From positions 385,501 to 449,500 of the forward strand of contig JAOTOL010001341.1 of the NCBI GenBank assembly GCA_034440575.1: a DNA stretch of 64,000 nucleotides, given 5' to 3'. Both the position numbers and the translations under genes were made by a program. Shown piece by piece: positions 1 to 52,634 of this stretch; the stretch's first letter is position 1; each line of letters begins with the position of its first letter. The notes beneath the pieces were generated by a model that ran no database searches, was not told where the DNA came from, and saw nothing but the letters and a program-made list of their open reading frames with translations. Source of the stretch: Imbricaverruca yamaguchii (Eukaryota; Arthropoda; Thecostraca; Neoverrucidae).

Positions 1-110
1 TTTCGTTGCTCTAGCCTTCATAGGAGCTGAGATCTTAGGGGGGGGTGGAATCCGCCCCCTCCCCCTCCAGGGCGCGTTATTTTCAGAGGCCCTCCAGGGC
101 GCGTGTCAAG
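1..110 (-). repeat. Terminal fragment of a TTAA-type DNA-transposon-like repeat
   Basis: The segment is close to the reverse complement of 41151-41264. It carries two copies of the motif CCCTCCAGGGCGCG and ends at 105 in GGGCGCGTG followed by TCAA. In the 41-42 kb cluster the same terminus abuts TTAA, so TCAA here may be a decayed target site. The rest of the element lies outside the window. There is no coding potential. Confidence 0.6.
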
Positions 111-556
111 CTCTTGGAAGCCTAAAATTGTGCCTGTGAACTTCACTAGCTCCATGCACAAAAAATCAGTGTTAGAATAACTGGCATTTGTTGGTGTCAT
201 GCATATCAATACATTTTGTACTCCAGGATTGTGACTAGACGAAATGAAATATTTTGTACTCCAGAAGGGAAAAGGAAGAACGGCATTGGTCAAGAGCTAC
301 CACTCAAAGACCATACCTGAAAACAACAAGCAGTTTCACCAGTCTGTAGGCACCGACCCATGAACGATCACAATACAACTTCAAAAGGCAGTACAAACTG
401 CACCTTTTTTTTGTAAACACAGGTATTGTGCTAGAAAGGTATGCATAAATGGCAACATATAAAGTCATATGAGAGGATGCTCTATTTTCGGTCAATTTGT
501 GTTGATATAGTCAACAATTAATTCAATATTTATTCAATATTTATTCACTACTTATC
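111..556. other. No gene seen
   Basis: AT-rich sequence with no recognisable protein, RNA or repeat structure beyond short A/T runs. Confidence 0.5.
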
Positions 557-722
557 AATCGGGGGATGAGTAGCCTAGGGGTAAGTTGCTCGTCTCACAA
601 TCGAGAGGTTGTGGGTTCGAGTCCCACCTGTCGCTACTCTTCGCCCGCGACCAATCGGCGTGAGAGATTGGCGACGCTACATGACTCGATGGTCGATGTG
701 TCGTGAAACCAATAACCAACCA
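557..722 (+). mobile_element. tRNA-derived SINE with a LINE-like 3' tail
   Basis: The tRNA-like head has an A-box-like TAGCCTAGGGGTAAGTTG and a B box GGTTCGAGTCCC, which together would form an internal RNA polymerase III promoter. It is followed by a tRNA-unrelated body (shared with the 44697 SINE: CGACCAATCGG and TTGGCGAC) and a tail of AATAACCAACCAA. The last ~55 bases resemble the 3' ends of the I-like LINEs in this window (CGCTACATGA, ATGGTCGATG, AATAACCAACC). It is not a tRNA gene, because the anticodon stem is imperfect and a long body follows. Confidence 0.75.
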
Positions 723-1045
723 ATTTACTCCAGTATGCCTTGTGCTGACTTAAATATAGCAATAAATTCTCAAATAGTTCATAGGAAACAGCAAATCACA
801 TATCTTGTAGTAATAGTTGATGAAAAATTAACATGGAAATTTCACATAGCATATGTTGCTGCAAAAACTAGCAGAAATCTAGGAATAATGGGAAGAGCAA
901 AATTCTTTATCACAAGTCGTGAATTGAAATATCTATATAATACTTTGATTCTTCCATATTTCAATTATTGTGCATTAATGTGGGGTAAGAATTTTCTAAC
1001 ATGATTAGATGGAATTGTTAAAATACAAAAAAGGTTTTGATTCCT
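723..1045 (+). pseudogene. LINE reverse-transcriptase C-terminal (thumb) fragment
   Basis: Translation reads NIAINSQIVH, then TYLVVIVDEKLTW, then YLYNTLILPYFNYCALMWG. This is the region after the catalytic motif in Jockey/CR1-type reverse transcriptases (YLGV.ID..L.W, then the L..LY..L..P.L.YC...WG block). The frame breaks near 1003, after which ILKIQKR-like sequence continues in another frame. No endonuclease or catalytic RT core is present. It belongs to neither of the two main LINE families of this window. Confidence 0.6.
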
Positions 1046-1194
1046 TTCAGTGCCCACCATCTCTGCCAGGGTACGAAGTGGGTAAGAACATTGGTTTCAG
1101 CCCCACTAAAACAAGGTTAATTGTTGGCAAGTGCATAGGTATTTCTTGTACTCCACCTCCAAATTTTGTACTTCACTACCAAGAAAAGAATATG

Positions 1195-2110
1195 TAAATC
1201 CTACACTGCAAAGAATTGGTATAGCAATGCAATCAGATGTCTATTAAAACTCAATTTTTCCCACTATAGGGTTGGTCGAAAGCAGGTTTCTGGAGATGCA
1301 TTTACCGAATTCGTAACTACCAGAGGTCACTATTCAGAGCACAGACAGGAGGTCTGGTGCATTGTCAGCATTTCCGGTAGTTGTGGTTGAGTGTGGTGTG
1401 TGTTTGGATATTGTCTGTGTGCTTGATGGTATGCAAAGTCGCTGGTTTCTTTGGTTATCATAAGTAGAATATCATGTTTGGTGGTTGTTTTTCTTCAATC
1501 TTGTGTTTGTTTTTAGTGGTACTTTTCTTCCTTCTGCAACTTCATGTCAGAGCACATGTGAAGACCATTCTATCCAGTATGAACCCAGTATGCAAAAGAA
1601 TGTTTTTAGAGATGAAATCTCTAAAGAAGTGGCTTAATTCCCACCCTACCTCCTCTTCCCCTAGGTAGGTAACTACTGCTACTGAATTGGTAACTTTGGT
1701 AGGTTAGATGGAAAAGTGCTGAATAGCATGTTTATAATGTCTGAGAAGGATCATGTAATGATGCTTTGGTGTATCTTGTAAGCAGGGTGGGAATTAAGGC
1801 ACTTCTTAAGAGATTTCATCTCTTAGAACATTTTTGCACTCTGGATTCATACTGGATATAATGGGCTGCACATTACCATCAAGCACACAGACAACATCTG
1901 AACACACACTACACCAAACCACAACCAGGGGAAATGCCAACAACGCGCCAAACCTCGCGCCTGCGCACTAAACTGAAGAAGTGCTTCTGGTCGCTACGAA
2001 TTCGGCCGATGCATCTCCAGAAACGTGCTTTCGAGCCACCCTATAGTTGGAAAACTGACAGTTTTAAGAGATCTTCCTGAGTTTGCAGATCAGTATTTGC
2101 GTCATTAGTG
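1195..2110. repeat. Long inverted repeat (foldback-like element)
   Basis: The left arm (about 1195-1665) is matched in reverse complement by the right arm (about 1780-2110). Shared blocks include ACTATAGGGT, CGAAAGCA, TTTCTGGAGATGCAT, CGAATTCGTA, GTCTGTGTGCTTGATGGTA, ATCCAGTATGAA and TTAATTCCCACCCT. The loop is about 115 bases. The left arm has an extra ~100 bases (about 1440-1550) absent from the right arm. A fragment of the inner arm recurs at 5135-5163. No transposase is visible, so this is either a non-autonomous foldback element or two inverted copies of one repeat. Confidence 0.7.
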
Positions 2111-3178
2111 TGTCCTGTTCTGAAAACTGTCTGCCAACCAATTAGTGCAAGACATTTTTATATGGTGTCATAACTATTAGCAACTTTGAACACATGTTTA
2201 ACAGTGTCATACTGCAAGCACAAGACATTGACTGATCCTTTGCTTTGTGCACCGCTATAGCATCCGACTGTGGAGTGTGCGGTATTACATAGGGAAATGG
2301 CTGCATAGGTAGGTAGGTACATATGTGCTCTGAGCTGAGGTGAAGTGTGAATTATTTGTGTGTTTTTTTTCATTTGGCTAGCCTTGTACTGAGACCAACA
2401 GTGAAAGGAAAGTGCATTGCTCCTGTGAGTTATGAAAGATGAAGCTGAACTGATCACAACTCCCTGCTTTGTGATGCTATCCATTGTTCACTTCTTTGTT
2501 TTTATGCTTTGATGTGACCAAAAATGATTGTGTATTGCTTAATGCCTATTACATAGGTACTGACTAGGTACATGTGATTTTCCCGTTGGTCACCAGCAAA
2601 TAGATTCCATGCGTGAAAAATAATTTCCATGAAAATGTAGGTACTCCGGAAGAAATCTGTTTGCACTCTGACTCAAAACCCAGAAAGTAAGTTTCCCACC
2701 CTGCTTTTAAGCAACCTAAAGGATGATAATGCACCTAATATACATGATGCAGTAGCAATAACATGTTGCATCCATTGATTGCCAGCTAGATTTTCAAACA
2801 TCAACCTAAAGCAGCCTGTGTTCATCAGGGCCCTCTGGCAATTCTGATGTTGTCTCTGAAAAAACGTGTTTAAAGGTGATGAAATATGGGCTACAGAATT
2901 CCTGTCTCCTTAATTTTGTCTATTGGGATATGGCATTTTCCTTTGGACCTTCTATGATGGTAATGGTATGGCATAAATAATTTCAACCTATTCTGTATTT
3001 CATTTTTTGTTCATTTTCACAAATGTTTTATGCATTCTATAAGTCAGATTGTGCAGGTGCAACACAGCTTGTTGGTATTATTTTGTAGATACCTTAATCA
3101 CACATATTCTTGATATATTCTCATGCCTTTGTACTGCTCTGAATGGAATAACTCATAGTGTTCTACACAGGTGTGGCA
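2111..3178. other. Upstream flank of NUP50, no gene seen
   Basis: About 1 kb of AT-rich sequence. An acceptor-like CACAG or CGTAG lies just before the first coding exon, so a non-coding 5' exon and promoter probably lie upstream but cannot be placed. Short GTAG runs occur near 2308. Confidence 0.4.
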
Positions 3179-3190
3179 ACGTAGGCTGCC

Positions 3191-44451
<41,261 letters not shown>

Positions 44452-44696
44452 CTCGCCGGCCGACTCACTCGTACCAGCGACATGGCCTGTTTTAATGGCA
44501 GTGTTTTTATGAATAGATTTCGTGACAATGTTGCATTGCTTGCCTGTGTCGTATCGCCATAGCAGTAGCGTGGCTGAAATGGCTGTGTGCCACGTAGAGC
44601 ATGTGTAGTTGGGAGTCTGTGTGCTGTCCTGAAAATATCCAATTGACGTAGAAACTAACCAGTAATTATAATTGATTTCAACCTCCTGGGTTGGAG
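44452..44696. other. NUP50: NUP50 3' UTR region
   Basis: Sequence after the NUP50 stop. No clear AATAAA was found, so the 3' end of the transcript is not placed. Confidence 0.35.
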
Positions 44697-44865
44697 GTCG
44701 CAGTAGCTCAGTTGGTAGAGCGCCGGACTCTTGATCGCAAGATTGTGGGTCCGAATTTCGCAGTCGGCATCTTTTACCGAGTCCACCCGCGACCAATCGG
44801 AATGAGAGGTTGGCGACACTATATGACCTAGCGATTGAATGCGTCGTAAAAAAACCCAAGGACAC
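44697..44865 (+). mobile_element. tRNA-derived SINE
   Basis: A box TAGCTCAGTTGGTAGAGCG, B box GGGTCCGAATT (one change from consensus), then the body CGACCAATCGGAATGAGAGG and TTGGCGACACTATATGACC shared with the 557-722 SINE, then GCGTCGTAAAAAAA. The tail differs from the 557 copy. Confidence 0.72.
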
Positions 44866-45749
44866 CTGGGGTGCAGTGTTGGTTTCCTGAATATACTTGG
44901 GTCGGGTTTCACTGCGTTGAACTAGACATACCGGCGTTCGACTGGACGTATAGTTGCCAATTCTATCACTGTTGTACGATGTATTTGGTGAAGTTATTTC
45001 AAACATGTGGCTGGTGTGTGTCCAGCAATCTCGCTTACGTCGTCCATCTGCCGTCTCGACGTCACCAACGCTGTTCGTCACCTGAAGCCCCTGAGGGTTG
45101 TATGTCTTCGCTTGATAGGTAGCCTCCAATATAACTAGAGACGGTAGCCTCCACTACCAAGGCTAGACATCTCACCAAACCAGGGTGGTCATGGTCCAAA
45201 AAGTATTGGAACTGAAAATGGAAAATGACAAATTAGCGTTAGCAAGGTATCGAGCCAGTAGTTCAGGCTCCCGACCCACACGAGATCTCCACCCACATTC
45301 ATCGTAAACAAAATGAATTTCAGGACTATGTTAGTGTTCGGTTGATATTTCTTCGGTGGTCATCTGATATATGTTTTCGGTAGCTGTTGTGACCGATGGG
45401 AAACTGGTCATGTTCATGCGATCAAACAGCCAAAGAGTAGAAGGCGTTTGTACCATGATTTAGCGACGTCGAGAGCGATTAATAGCTTATGTCGCATGGA
45501 AGACACCGCTAACGCCACCACGGGGTGCGTTTGTTCGGAACCGGGCGATGGACAAGTTTCACGTGATGGGTATTTCGTTGCAAAAAAAAGGATTCTAATC
45601 ATCATTGTGGTGGAACAGATTGAGTATGATGCCTCATGCAAATGCTGCCATGTTTTGTTGATGTCATTGGAGGTAGTAAGAGAATGGACTGCCACCAAAC
45701 CGCAAATTAAATATATGCCTTGGCCATGGCCTATGGCTTTTAGATGTGG
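44866..45749. other. No gene seen
   Basis: Intergenic sequence after NUP50. A 112-codon minus-strand frame (45414-45752) shows no recognisable domain. Confidence 0.4.
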
Positions 45750-46435
45750 CACGATGGCACAGGTCCCCCCCCCGATGAGGCAACACCTTTCCGTGGTGGT
45801 GGTGGTGGTGGTGGGGGGGGGGGGGGGATTGCGTGCCTCAAGGATCAGGCGGCAAGGGAGAGGTCAGACTAAGAGTGCCTCACTCGTCCTTCCATCCATA
45901 CGCCCCCATTCCAATGCCCATCTCATCCCAATCCATGTCCTTCACCTAGCCCTTCAACACTAACTATCCATACTATGAGCAGGCAGGGCAACCTCCCCGG
46001 ACCGGCCTACCAGCTCCGTTTTATCGGGGTAGCCGCGCGCCCTCGGCCCGTCCCCCGGGGTTGACGGAGTCCTGGAGGTTGAGGTCCCCCGTCGCACGGT
46101 GCTAGATGTGACGGGGGACCAGCACACCTCTTTGGTCCCGATATCCCGGAGGGGCCGGCGGGCCCGTGAGGCCTCACGCGGGCCAAGTGGCTAGTCGCCT
46201 CGGGCCAGGGACATGGGATTCTTCCCAGTGTCTGCCGGCCCGGCCGGCTGGGGTCAAGGGGTGGGCGGTGCTGGATCCCGGTCGGGGTGGTCGGTGTCTC
46301 TCTCCCGGCCGGGCGAAGGCGCCGCCTGTCCCGTATAGCTCCTCGGGCGCCTGTCGAGATTCCGTTCGCGGGACCCAGTCGTCCCCCCAGTAGGGCCCCT
46401 TAGGGGTGGGGCGCCGGAGGAGCCGAAACCAAGAA

Positions 46436-46935
46436 TAAATGCCCCCTACCATAAGTAATCCTGCACATAACAACCGACACGGCAGGGCGCGTTGCTTCGT
46501 CGCTAAGGGCCCACGAAGTCGCAGTTACCCCACCCGTTACAGAGCGAGCTCCAGAAGAGTGGCATCGTGTTCAGCGGACTAAGAAGCCCCCCCCCAAGAC
46601 CACTACCCTCGAATCCTTACCCACCGAACCCACTCCTATCCAGCGTTCCAAAACACGCCAACTCCCCCACCCCCACCACTACCAACCATCCCAGATCCAA
46701 AGCTTGGACATCCTATAGTGCATGTGCGCTCTGGGGCCCCAGATTTAGGAGTCCAGGGTCGCACCGCCCGACATGTCTCAACTCCCTCGACCTCCAGGCC
46801 TGAGGGCCAGCGCCCACTGGCGACACCTCACTCCACGCCATTACCCCCATCGGCCATGAGACCGCCGGAGATACCTTCCCGTCGAACTGTGCACCCCCCC
46901 CAATATCCTCCCCATCCTCAGGTCGCGCTATGAAG
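46436..46935 (+). pseudogene. ORF1 remnant of LINE copy 7
   Basis: Only short pieces remain: the start context and a Pro/Ser-rich C-terminal segment resembling that of copy 3 (RSGAPDLG, near 46720). The zinc-knuckle region is deleted. Confidence 0.6.
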
Positions 46936-47023
46936 CGTGCTCTTCCCGGCTCAGGACCATGACTTAGTCACTCTTGACCTTTTACGCTCTTAGCTTAGGA
47001 CTTCCTCTTCCAATTCCTGACAA

Positions 47024-50000
47024 ATGAGTAATATTCTACAGCGGAACTGTAGAGGTGTGAGAACTAGCATTGACGAATTACAACATATTTTGCACCGTCG
47101 TACACCGGCAGAAATATGCCCACAGGAGACCAAACTATCTCCTGGTGCTTCCTTTTATTTAAGTAACTACTCTGTTTTACGCAAGGACGTCGTCACCCAC
47201 ACTGGCACATGGTGGTGTGCTTCTTGCCGTCCACCACTCAGTCCCCTTCCAACAAGTACACGTGAGATCAAACATCCAGTCTGTCGCTGCTCGGATAATA
47301 ATTAATCGCCGTGTTACCACCATATGCTCCATATACTTACCCCCAGGAACAATCTTTCCACTTGCAGAACTACTGCAAGTGGTAAATCAGCTCGCTCCCC
47401 CGCTGATTTCATGCGGTGACTTTAACGCACATCACCATATTTGGGGCTCAGCGAATAGTGCTGGTCGTGGACGTTCATTCGAACGTATAGTCCGGAGTTT
47501 TCCACTTGGTATTTCTAACACTGGAACTCCAACACACATTACATTGCAAACAGGACAGACCTCTGTGCTGGACCTGACGCTTTGCAGCCCTGAACTTTCT
47601 CCCTGTTTAGAGTGGTCGGTGGATGATGATCCAGGTACAAGTGACCATTTTTCAATTTGGACTCGCTTTATTGATTGTGTGGAAGCTGGTCGACGACCCC
47701 TCAGGTGGATTTTTGAAAAAGCTGACTGGAGTTCCTTCCAGTCCGATGTCGAGGAGAGACTCGGCGAGTGCTCCGAAGGATTGGTTTCCATAGAGATGTT
47801 TACAACCACAACGTTACAAAGTGCTCAGCAATATATTCCTCAGATTCGTCGCGCACGCCACGCTGTGTACCAGTCCCTGGTGGTCTGATAAATGCCGAGA
47901 TGCATTACGTGCTAGAAAGAAGGCATTCCGTATTTTCAATCGTCACAGCTGAATGGCGAATCTCGTAGCTTTCCGCAAGGCAAGGGCACACGCGAGGCGC
48001 ACAATTGCAGACTCCAAGCGACAATCCTGGAAAACTTATGTCAACACGTTCAACCGTTCCACCTCACTGTCATCGGTGTGGTCCCGCATCAAACGTATCT
48101 CAGGCAAACTTACCTGTAGCCCACTCCTCACACTGCACAAAAATGGACAAGATATTATTAATCCGAAGGATGTCGCTAACGAGATTGGATGGGCCTTCTC
48201 AGAACGATCGAAGAATAAAAACAGTAGACGTCTCTCGGAATACAAAGCCCGGTGCGAGGCACTACCCCTTGATTTTACAACAATAGATTCTACCCATTAC
48301 AATAGTCCATTCTCTATTTCCGAACTGCTTTAAGTACCCTTAGGAACGTAGCAGAAGGACCCGACACCTTACACAGTGGTATTGTTAAACATCTCCCGAT
48401 TACAGCTTTAAACACACTTCTGCAAGTGTTCAACGAAATGTGGGAAAGGGGAACATTTCCATTGACATGGCGGAGGGCGTTTGTCGTCCCTATCTGCAAG
48501 CCAAACAAAACTGGAAAGTACCCACTTCATTATCGACCCATATCATTGATCTGTTCTCTGCAAATGGTTTGAAAAAAAATGATGGACTTGCGACTCATGT
48601 GGTTTTTAGAACACAACCATGTACTCTCCTCGATACAGAGTGGCTTTCGCAGACATCGTAGCACATTTGACCATATTTTAGCTCTCGATTCCGTTGTACG
48701 CCTGAGTTCTATGAAACGATGTCATACCGCTGCCATATTTTCCGACGTTGACTGCGCTTATGATACCGCATGGCGTCATGGTATCCTCATGAAGTTGCAC
48801 GAAATAGGAATAAGAGGCCCGATGGGGTTTTTCACGACGATTTTTTAAAACAAACAGGACATTTCTGGTCAGAATAGGTGGCTACCTCTCTGACACCTTC
48901 CAACAGATTGATGGGGTTCCGCAGGGAAGTATATTGAGTGTGACCGTTCGCCATTGCCATAGATGATGTGGGTAATGCACTGCCAACATCGGTAGGACGA
49001 GCGCTATTCGTGGATGATTTTACAGTATGGTTCTCCTCTCGTACGGTGCGGACAGTGGAAAGACAGCTCCAATTAACTGTAGTGAAATTGGTGGAGTGGT
49101 GTGATAGAACTGGTTTCACTTTATCCACCTCAAAGACTACCGCTGTTCACTTCTGTCGGAAACGCCGTTGCACAGACCCAACGATAAGGATGAACGGTCA
49201 CCTCATATCTTTCAGACCTGCAGTCAAGTTTCTGGGGGTGTGGATGGATCGCCATGTTACGTATAAAACTCACATCACTGACCTTATCAACAAATGTACA
49301 AAAGGTCTCCAGGTAATGAGCACCGTTTCTAGGTGTTCATATGGAGCTGACAGATCTGTTTTACTTCTCATGTACCGATCGCTCGTGCGTTCTAAAATTC
49401 ACTATGGACCTTTTATTTATGACTGAGCGAGTGCCACATCCAAGCGCTGTCTTGATGTGATCTACAATTCAGCCCTTCGCATCGTTACTGGAGCCTTCCG
49501 CACCTCACCGGCTGCTAGTGTAATGGTAGAAGTAGGCGAGCCATCTCTTGCACTACGCCGTAAGTTATTGGGCGCGAGATATGCATGCAATGTTGCTCAA
49601 AACCGGAACCATCCAGCCTATCGGTGGATTTTCTCAGGGACGTCAAGTGCACGTCACATTACTCAGCGTGGATTACCGTTGTCCACTCGTATGTCCCCGA
49701 TTCTTCGAGAATGTAATATCCGGCCGCGTTTCGTAGCACGTGTAATCACTCCGAGCACTTCCCCTTGGCATGTTGTCCCAGTGAAAACTGACATGACTCT
49801 AACCTGCTCAAAGAAAGGGCAGGTAAGCCCTGAGGAACTTCGCATGTTATTGTAAAAAATACACGAATATCACTTTTCACGCATTTACACAGACGGCTCA
49901 AAGGCGGCCCCTGGTGTCGGGTGTGCTTTCGTAAGTAGACAAGGTGTTCGATCTTTTTGTTTACCGACGCAAACATCGATTTTTACTGCCGAACTGTATG

Positions 50001-50742
50001 CCATTCTGCAAGCCCTCTATTTTATACAGAAAGACCGGTCCACAAAACACGTGGTTTTCACATACTCTTTGAGCAGTCTCCTGGCACTGAACACCTTTAA
50101 CCAGGATAACCGACTTCTTCGGAGGATTACCAAAGTCGTAAAATCCCTAGATGATGTCGGCAGAAATATCGTGTTCTGTTAGATTCCCAGCCATGTTGGA
50201 CTCGCGGGAAACGAAGCTGCCGACATTACCGCCAAACACGCCATTGGTAATGGCGGTGTGGTCCGTCTACGGCTCCCTCCAAGGGATCTATACCCCACTA
50301 TATTATCAAATATGCGGTCAGAATGGCAACGAACCTGGAATTCCAGGTGTAGTAAGCTCCAAGTAAGTAGCTTCCAAGTGTAGTAACCAAGTGAGTTTTA
50401 AAACCGACAATAGGAAAGTGGCTGTCCTCTCACCGAACCAAACGCCGGGAAGAAGTAATACTCTGCCGATTGAGAATAGGCCATACATTCGCAACACAAA
50501 GTTACATGCTTCCCGGTGACAACCGACCTCTATGTCCGTGCTGCTCTTACCCGCTTACCGTCCACCATGTTGTAGTTGGCTGTACACTACTAGATCCTCT
50601 ACGACGCCAGATTTTAGGGCGGTTGACTACCGACTCCTCTTTACGTATGCTTATAGGGAACAACTCTGAGGTCGTGGCGTCGGGGAATATTTTTACGTTC
50701 ATTCGACAAGCTCGCCTTGACGTGATACACCCCCACCCGTGA
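47024..50742 (+). pseudogene. ORF2 of LINE copy 7
   Basis: ATG at 47024 (MSNILQRNCRGVRTS). Frame changes occur at about 47205, 47860 and 48330, and several more in the RT. The endonuclease keeps GDFNAHH and TSDHFSIW. The palm reads FVDDFTVW. RNase H and the C-terminal knuckle (CPCC..H..C) are close to copy 1 but interrupted near 49425, 49855 and 50180. A small tandem duplication (AAGCTCCAAGTAAGTAGC) sits near 50355. Confidence 0.82.
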
Positions 50743-50866
50743 AGATAGATAGCAAGATATGATAGCAGCACCGTAAAGCGATTAAAATTTAGTTATGGGC
50801 GCAAAGTGACCCTTGATGTCGACGCGCCCCTAAACTCCAATCCACCACCACCACGATGGCACAGGT

Positions 50867-51643
50867 TTTCAGGTTCCTTCTGTTGGGGCATGGAATGCCA
50901 GGCATGTTATGGAATTTTAATGGGCTTTATTGCAAGATGTCAATTGTACTGGTGTAACCGTTGATGCAATAAATTACCATTAGGCGTAGGAAGACATGAC
51001 ACTCCATAAGTGTAGGATTGTGTGATCAATCATACTTGGATGTAGAGCCAGACTGCAAAGCATGGCAAACTGCTTCACGAACAAACAAACTGCTCGACTG
51101 CTTCCTCATATTGTCTGAACTCCGAAGGACGATGAATATCGCGTCTCGCTTTCTAATAGTTGTATTTTTACACATTGGCACAAATAAATTATAATCTCGG
51201 CGTTTTCTGCGATCAATTGTCACCTGACGGGATGTCATTTAAGCTAAAACAGTCACGATTAGCTCAAACTCGGCGGCGTCCTATACGCAAAATGGAACGC
51301 CCGGCAGTTGACCTTTGCTTCCGGCAACAAACGTCACGTCACACGTATTTTTACCAACCACAAAGCGAGGCATTCTGAAGTGGTTTTTGAATTATCTAAG
51401 TGCTTTAATGACTTGAAATAAATTAATGCCACCATCGTGTTTAGAATTAAATGTCACAAGTGCAACTTGAAAAAAAAACCGGTTTGTCCGGACATGAAAC
51501 ATGTCCATTCTTAAGCTGTTATCAGATTAAGTAAGTGGGTTGTGTGAAACTAACGAACCCAGCACCCGCCGCCGTGCTCCAACGCTAGTTTCCTAAGGTT
51601 GAGCTTTACGTCACTGGAAGAGCTCAGACATTCCAATGTTCGG
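50867..51643. other. No gene seen
   Basis: AT-rich spacer between LINE copies 7 and 8. Confidence 0.4.
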
Positions 51644-52634
51644 TCCCCCCCCCGACGAGGCACCACCTTTTCGTGGTGGGGGATTGAGTGCCCCACAGAT
51701 CTGGCGATCATCGTACCGGCGAGGGGTGAGACCAAGAGTGCCTCACTCGTCTTGCATCCGTACGCTCCCATTCAAATCCCAATATCATCCAAACACCCAT
51801 GTTCTTCATGTGGCCCTGCAACACCAACTATCCCTACTTTGAGCAGGCAGGGCAACTTCCCCGGTCCTGCCCACCAGCTGTTTTATCGTGGTAGCCGCGC
51901 CCCCTTGACCCGTCCCCCGGGGTTGACGGAGTCCTGGAGGTCCTCCGTCGCACGGTGCTAATTGTGACGGGGGGACCAACACACCTCTTTGGTCCCGATA
52001 TGCTACGCGTGCTAGCGGATGCGCATGAGCCCCCACTATCTATGAGACGCGACATGCTGGGTCTTCGATACGCCTGCAAAATGCGACAGTTCCCGACACA
52101 CCCGTCATATCCGACGGTTTTCGCTCATGACATACATGTAGTCCTTCGTAATCACACTAGGAGAGGAACTCCTTACTGTGTGCGAATGAGGACGCTCCTG
52201 GGGCGAATGGAAATACGACTGCAAGGAATTCGACAATATGAAGAACTGTCTACTCCTCCGTGGGAGCTATCTCCTCCTCAATCGACATTTCCCTTGCTGA
52301 CGCGAGAAAGCGAGATGTTACAAAAGAGGAGCAACACTTACATTCGCTAGAGAGTATATACAAGACGTATCATAATCACCTTATCACCTACACGGATGTC
52401 TCGGAAATAAACACCGGAGTGGGTGGTGCCTTCGTGAGAGGATCCGTCACAAGATCATTTTCACTGCCTCTACACGCCACGATCTTCAATGCCGAGTTGA
52501 TCGCCATCAACAAAGCACTGGCACATATCGAGGTTGATAGCGAGGTTTTACGTGTTATTCTGACTGACTATCTCAGCGGTATCATGGCATTGCGTAGTTT
52601 CAATCCACAAAACGCCATTGTACGATAGATTTTA
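51644..52634 (+). mobile_element. I-like LINE copy 8, with 5' UTR fused to RNase H
   Basis: C-run, GACGAGGCACCACC hairpin and 5' UTR run to about 52002 (GGTCCCGATAT), then join directly to late ORF2 (EPPLSMRRDMLGLRYACK). About 4.5 kb of the element is missing. RNase H relics include YTDVSE, AELIAI and TDYLSG, each altered at a key position. The copy fades out near 52634 without a 3' UTR. Confidence 0.82.

Larger units (their letters stand above)
45765..50852 (+). mobile_element. I-like LINE copy 7, bounded by a 14-bp target duplication
   Basis: ACGATGGCACAGGT flanks the copy at 45751-45764 and 50853-50866. This proves the family's 5' end is the C-run and its 3' end the CCACCACCACCA repeat tail. 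5' UTR 45765-46435, ORF1 remnant 46436-46935 (largely deleted), ORF2 47024-50742, 3' stem-loop 50797-50835. From about 49377 onward it is much closer to copy 1 than before that point. Confidence 0.92.

Noticed and set aside
557..640. Functional tRNA gene
   Set aside because: A and B boxes are present but the anticodon stem is imperfect, the acceptor stem is poor, and a conserved non-tRNA body and tail follow. The same applies to 44697, 53190-53376 and 53407. They are SINEs.
45765..45800. Hammerhead ribozyme at the LINE 5' end
   Set aside because: CCGAUGAGG resembles the CUGAUGA core but has one core change, and no matching GAAA segment or cleavage triplet was found.
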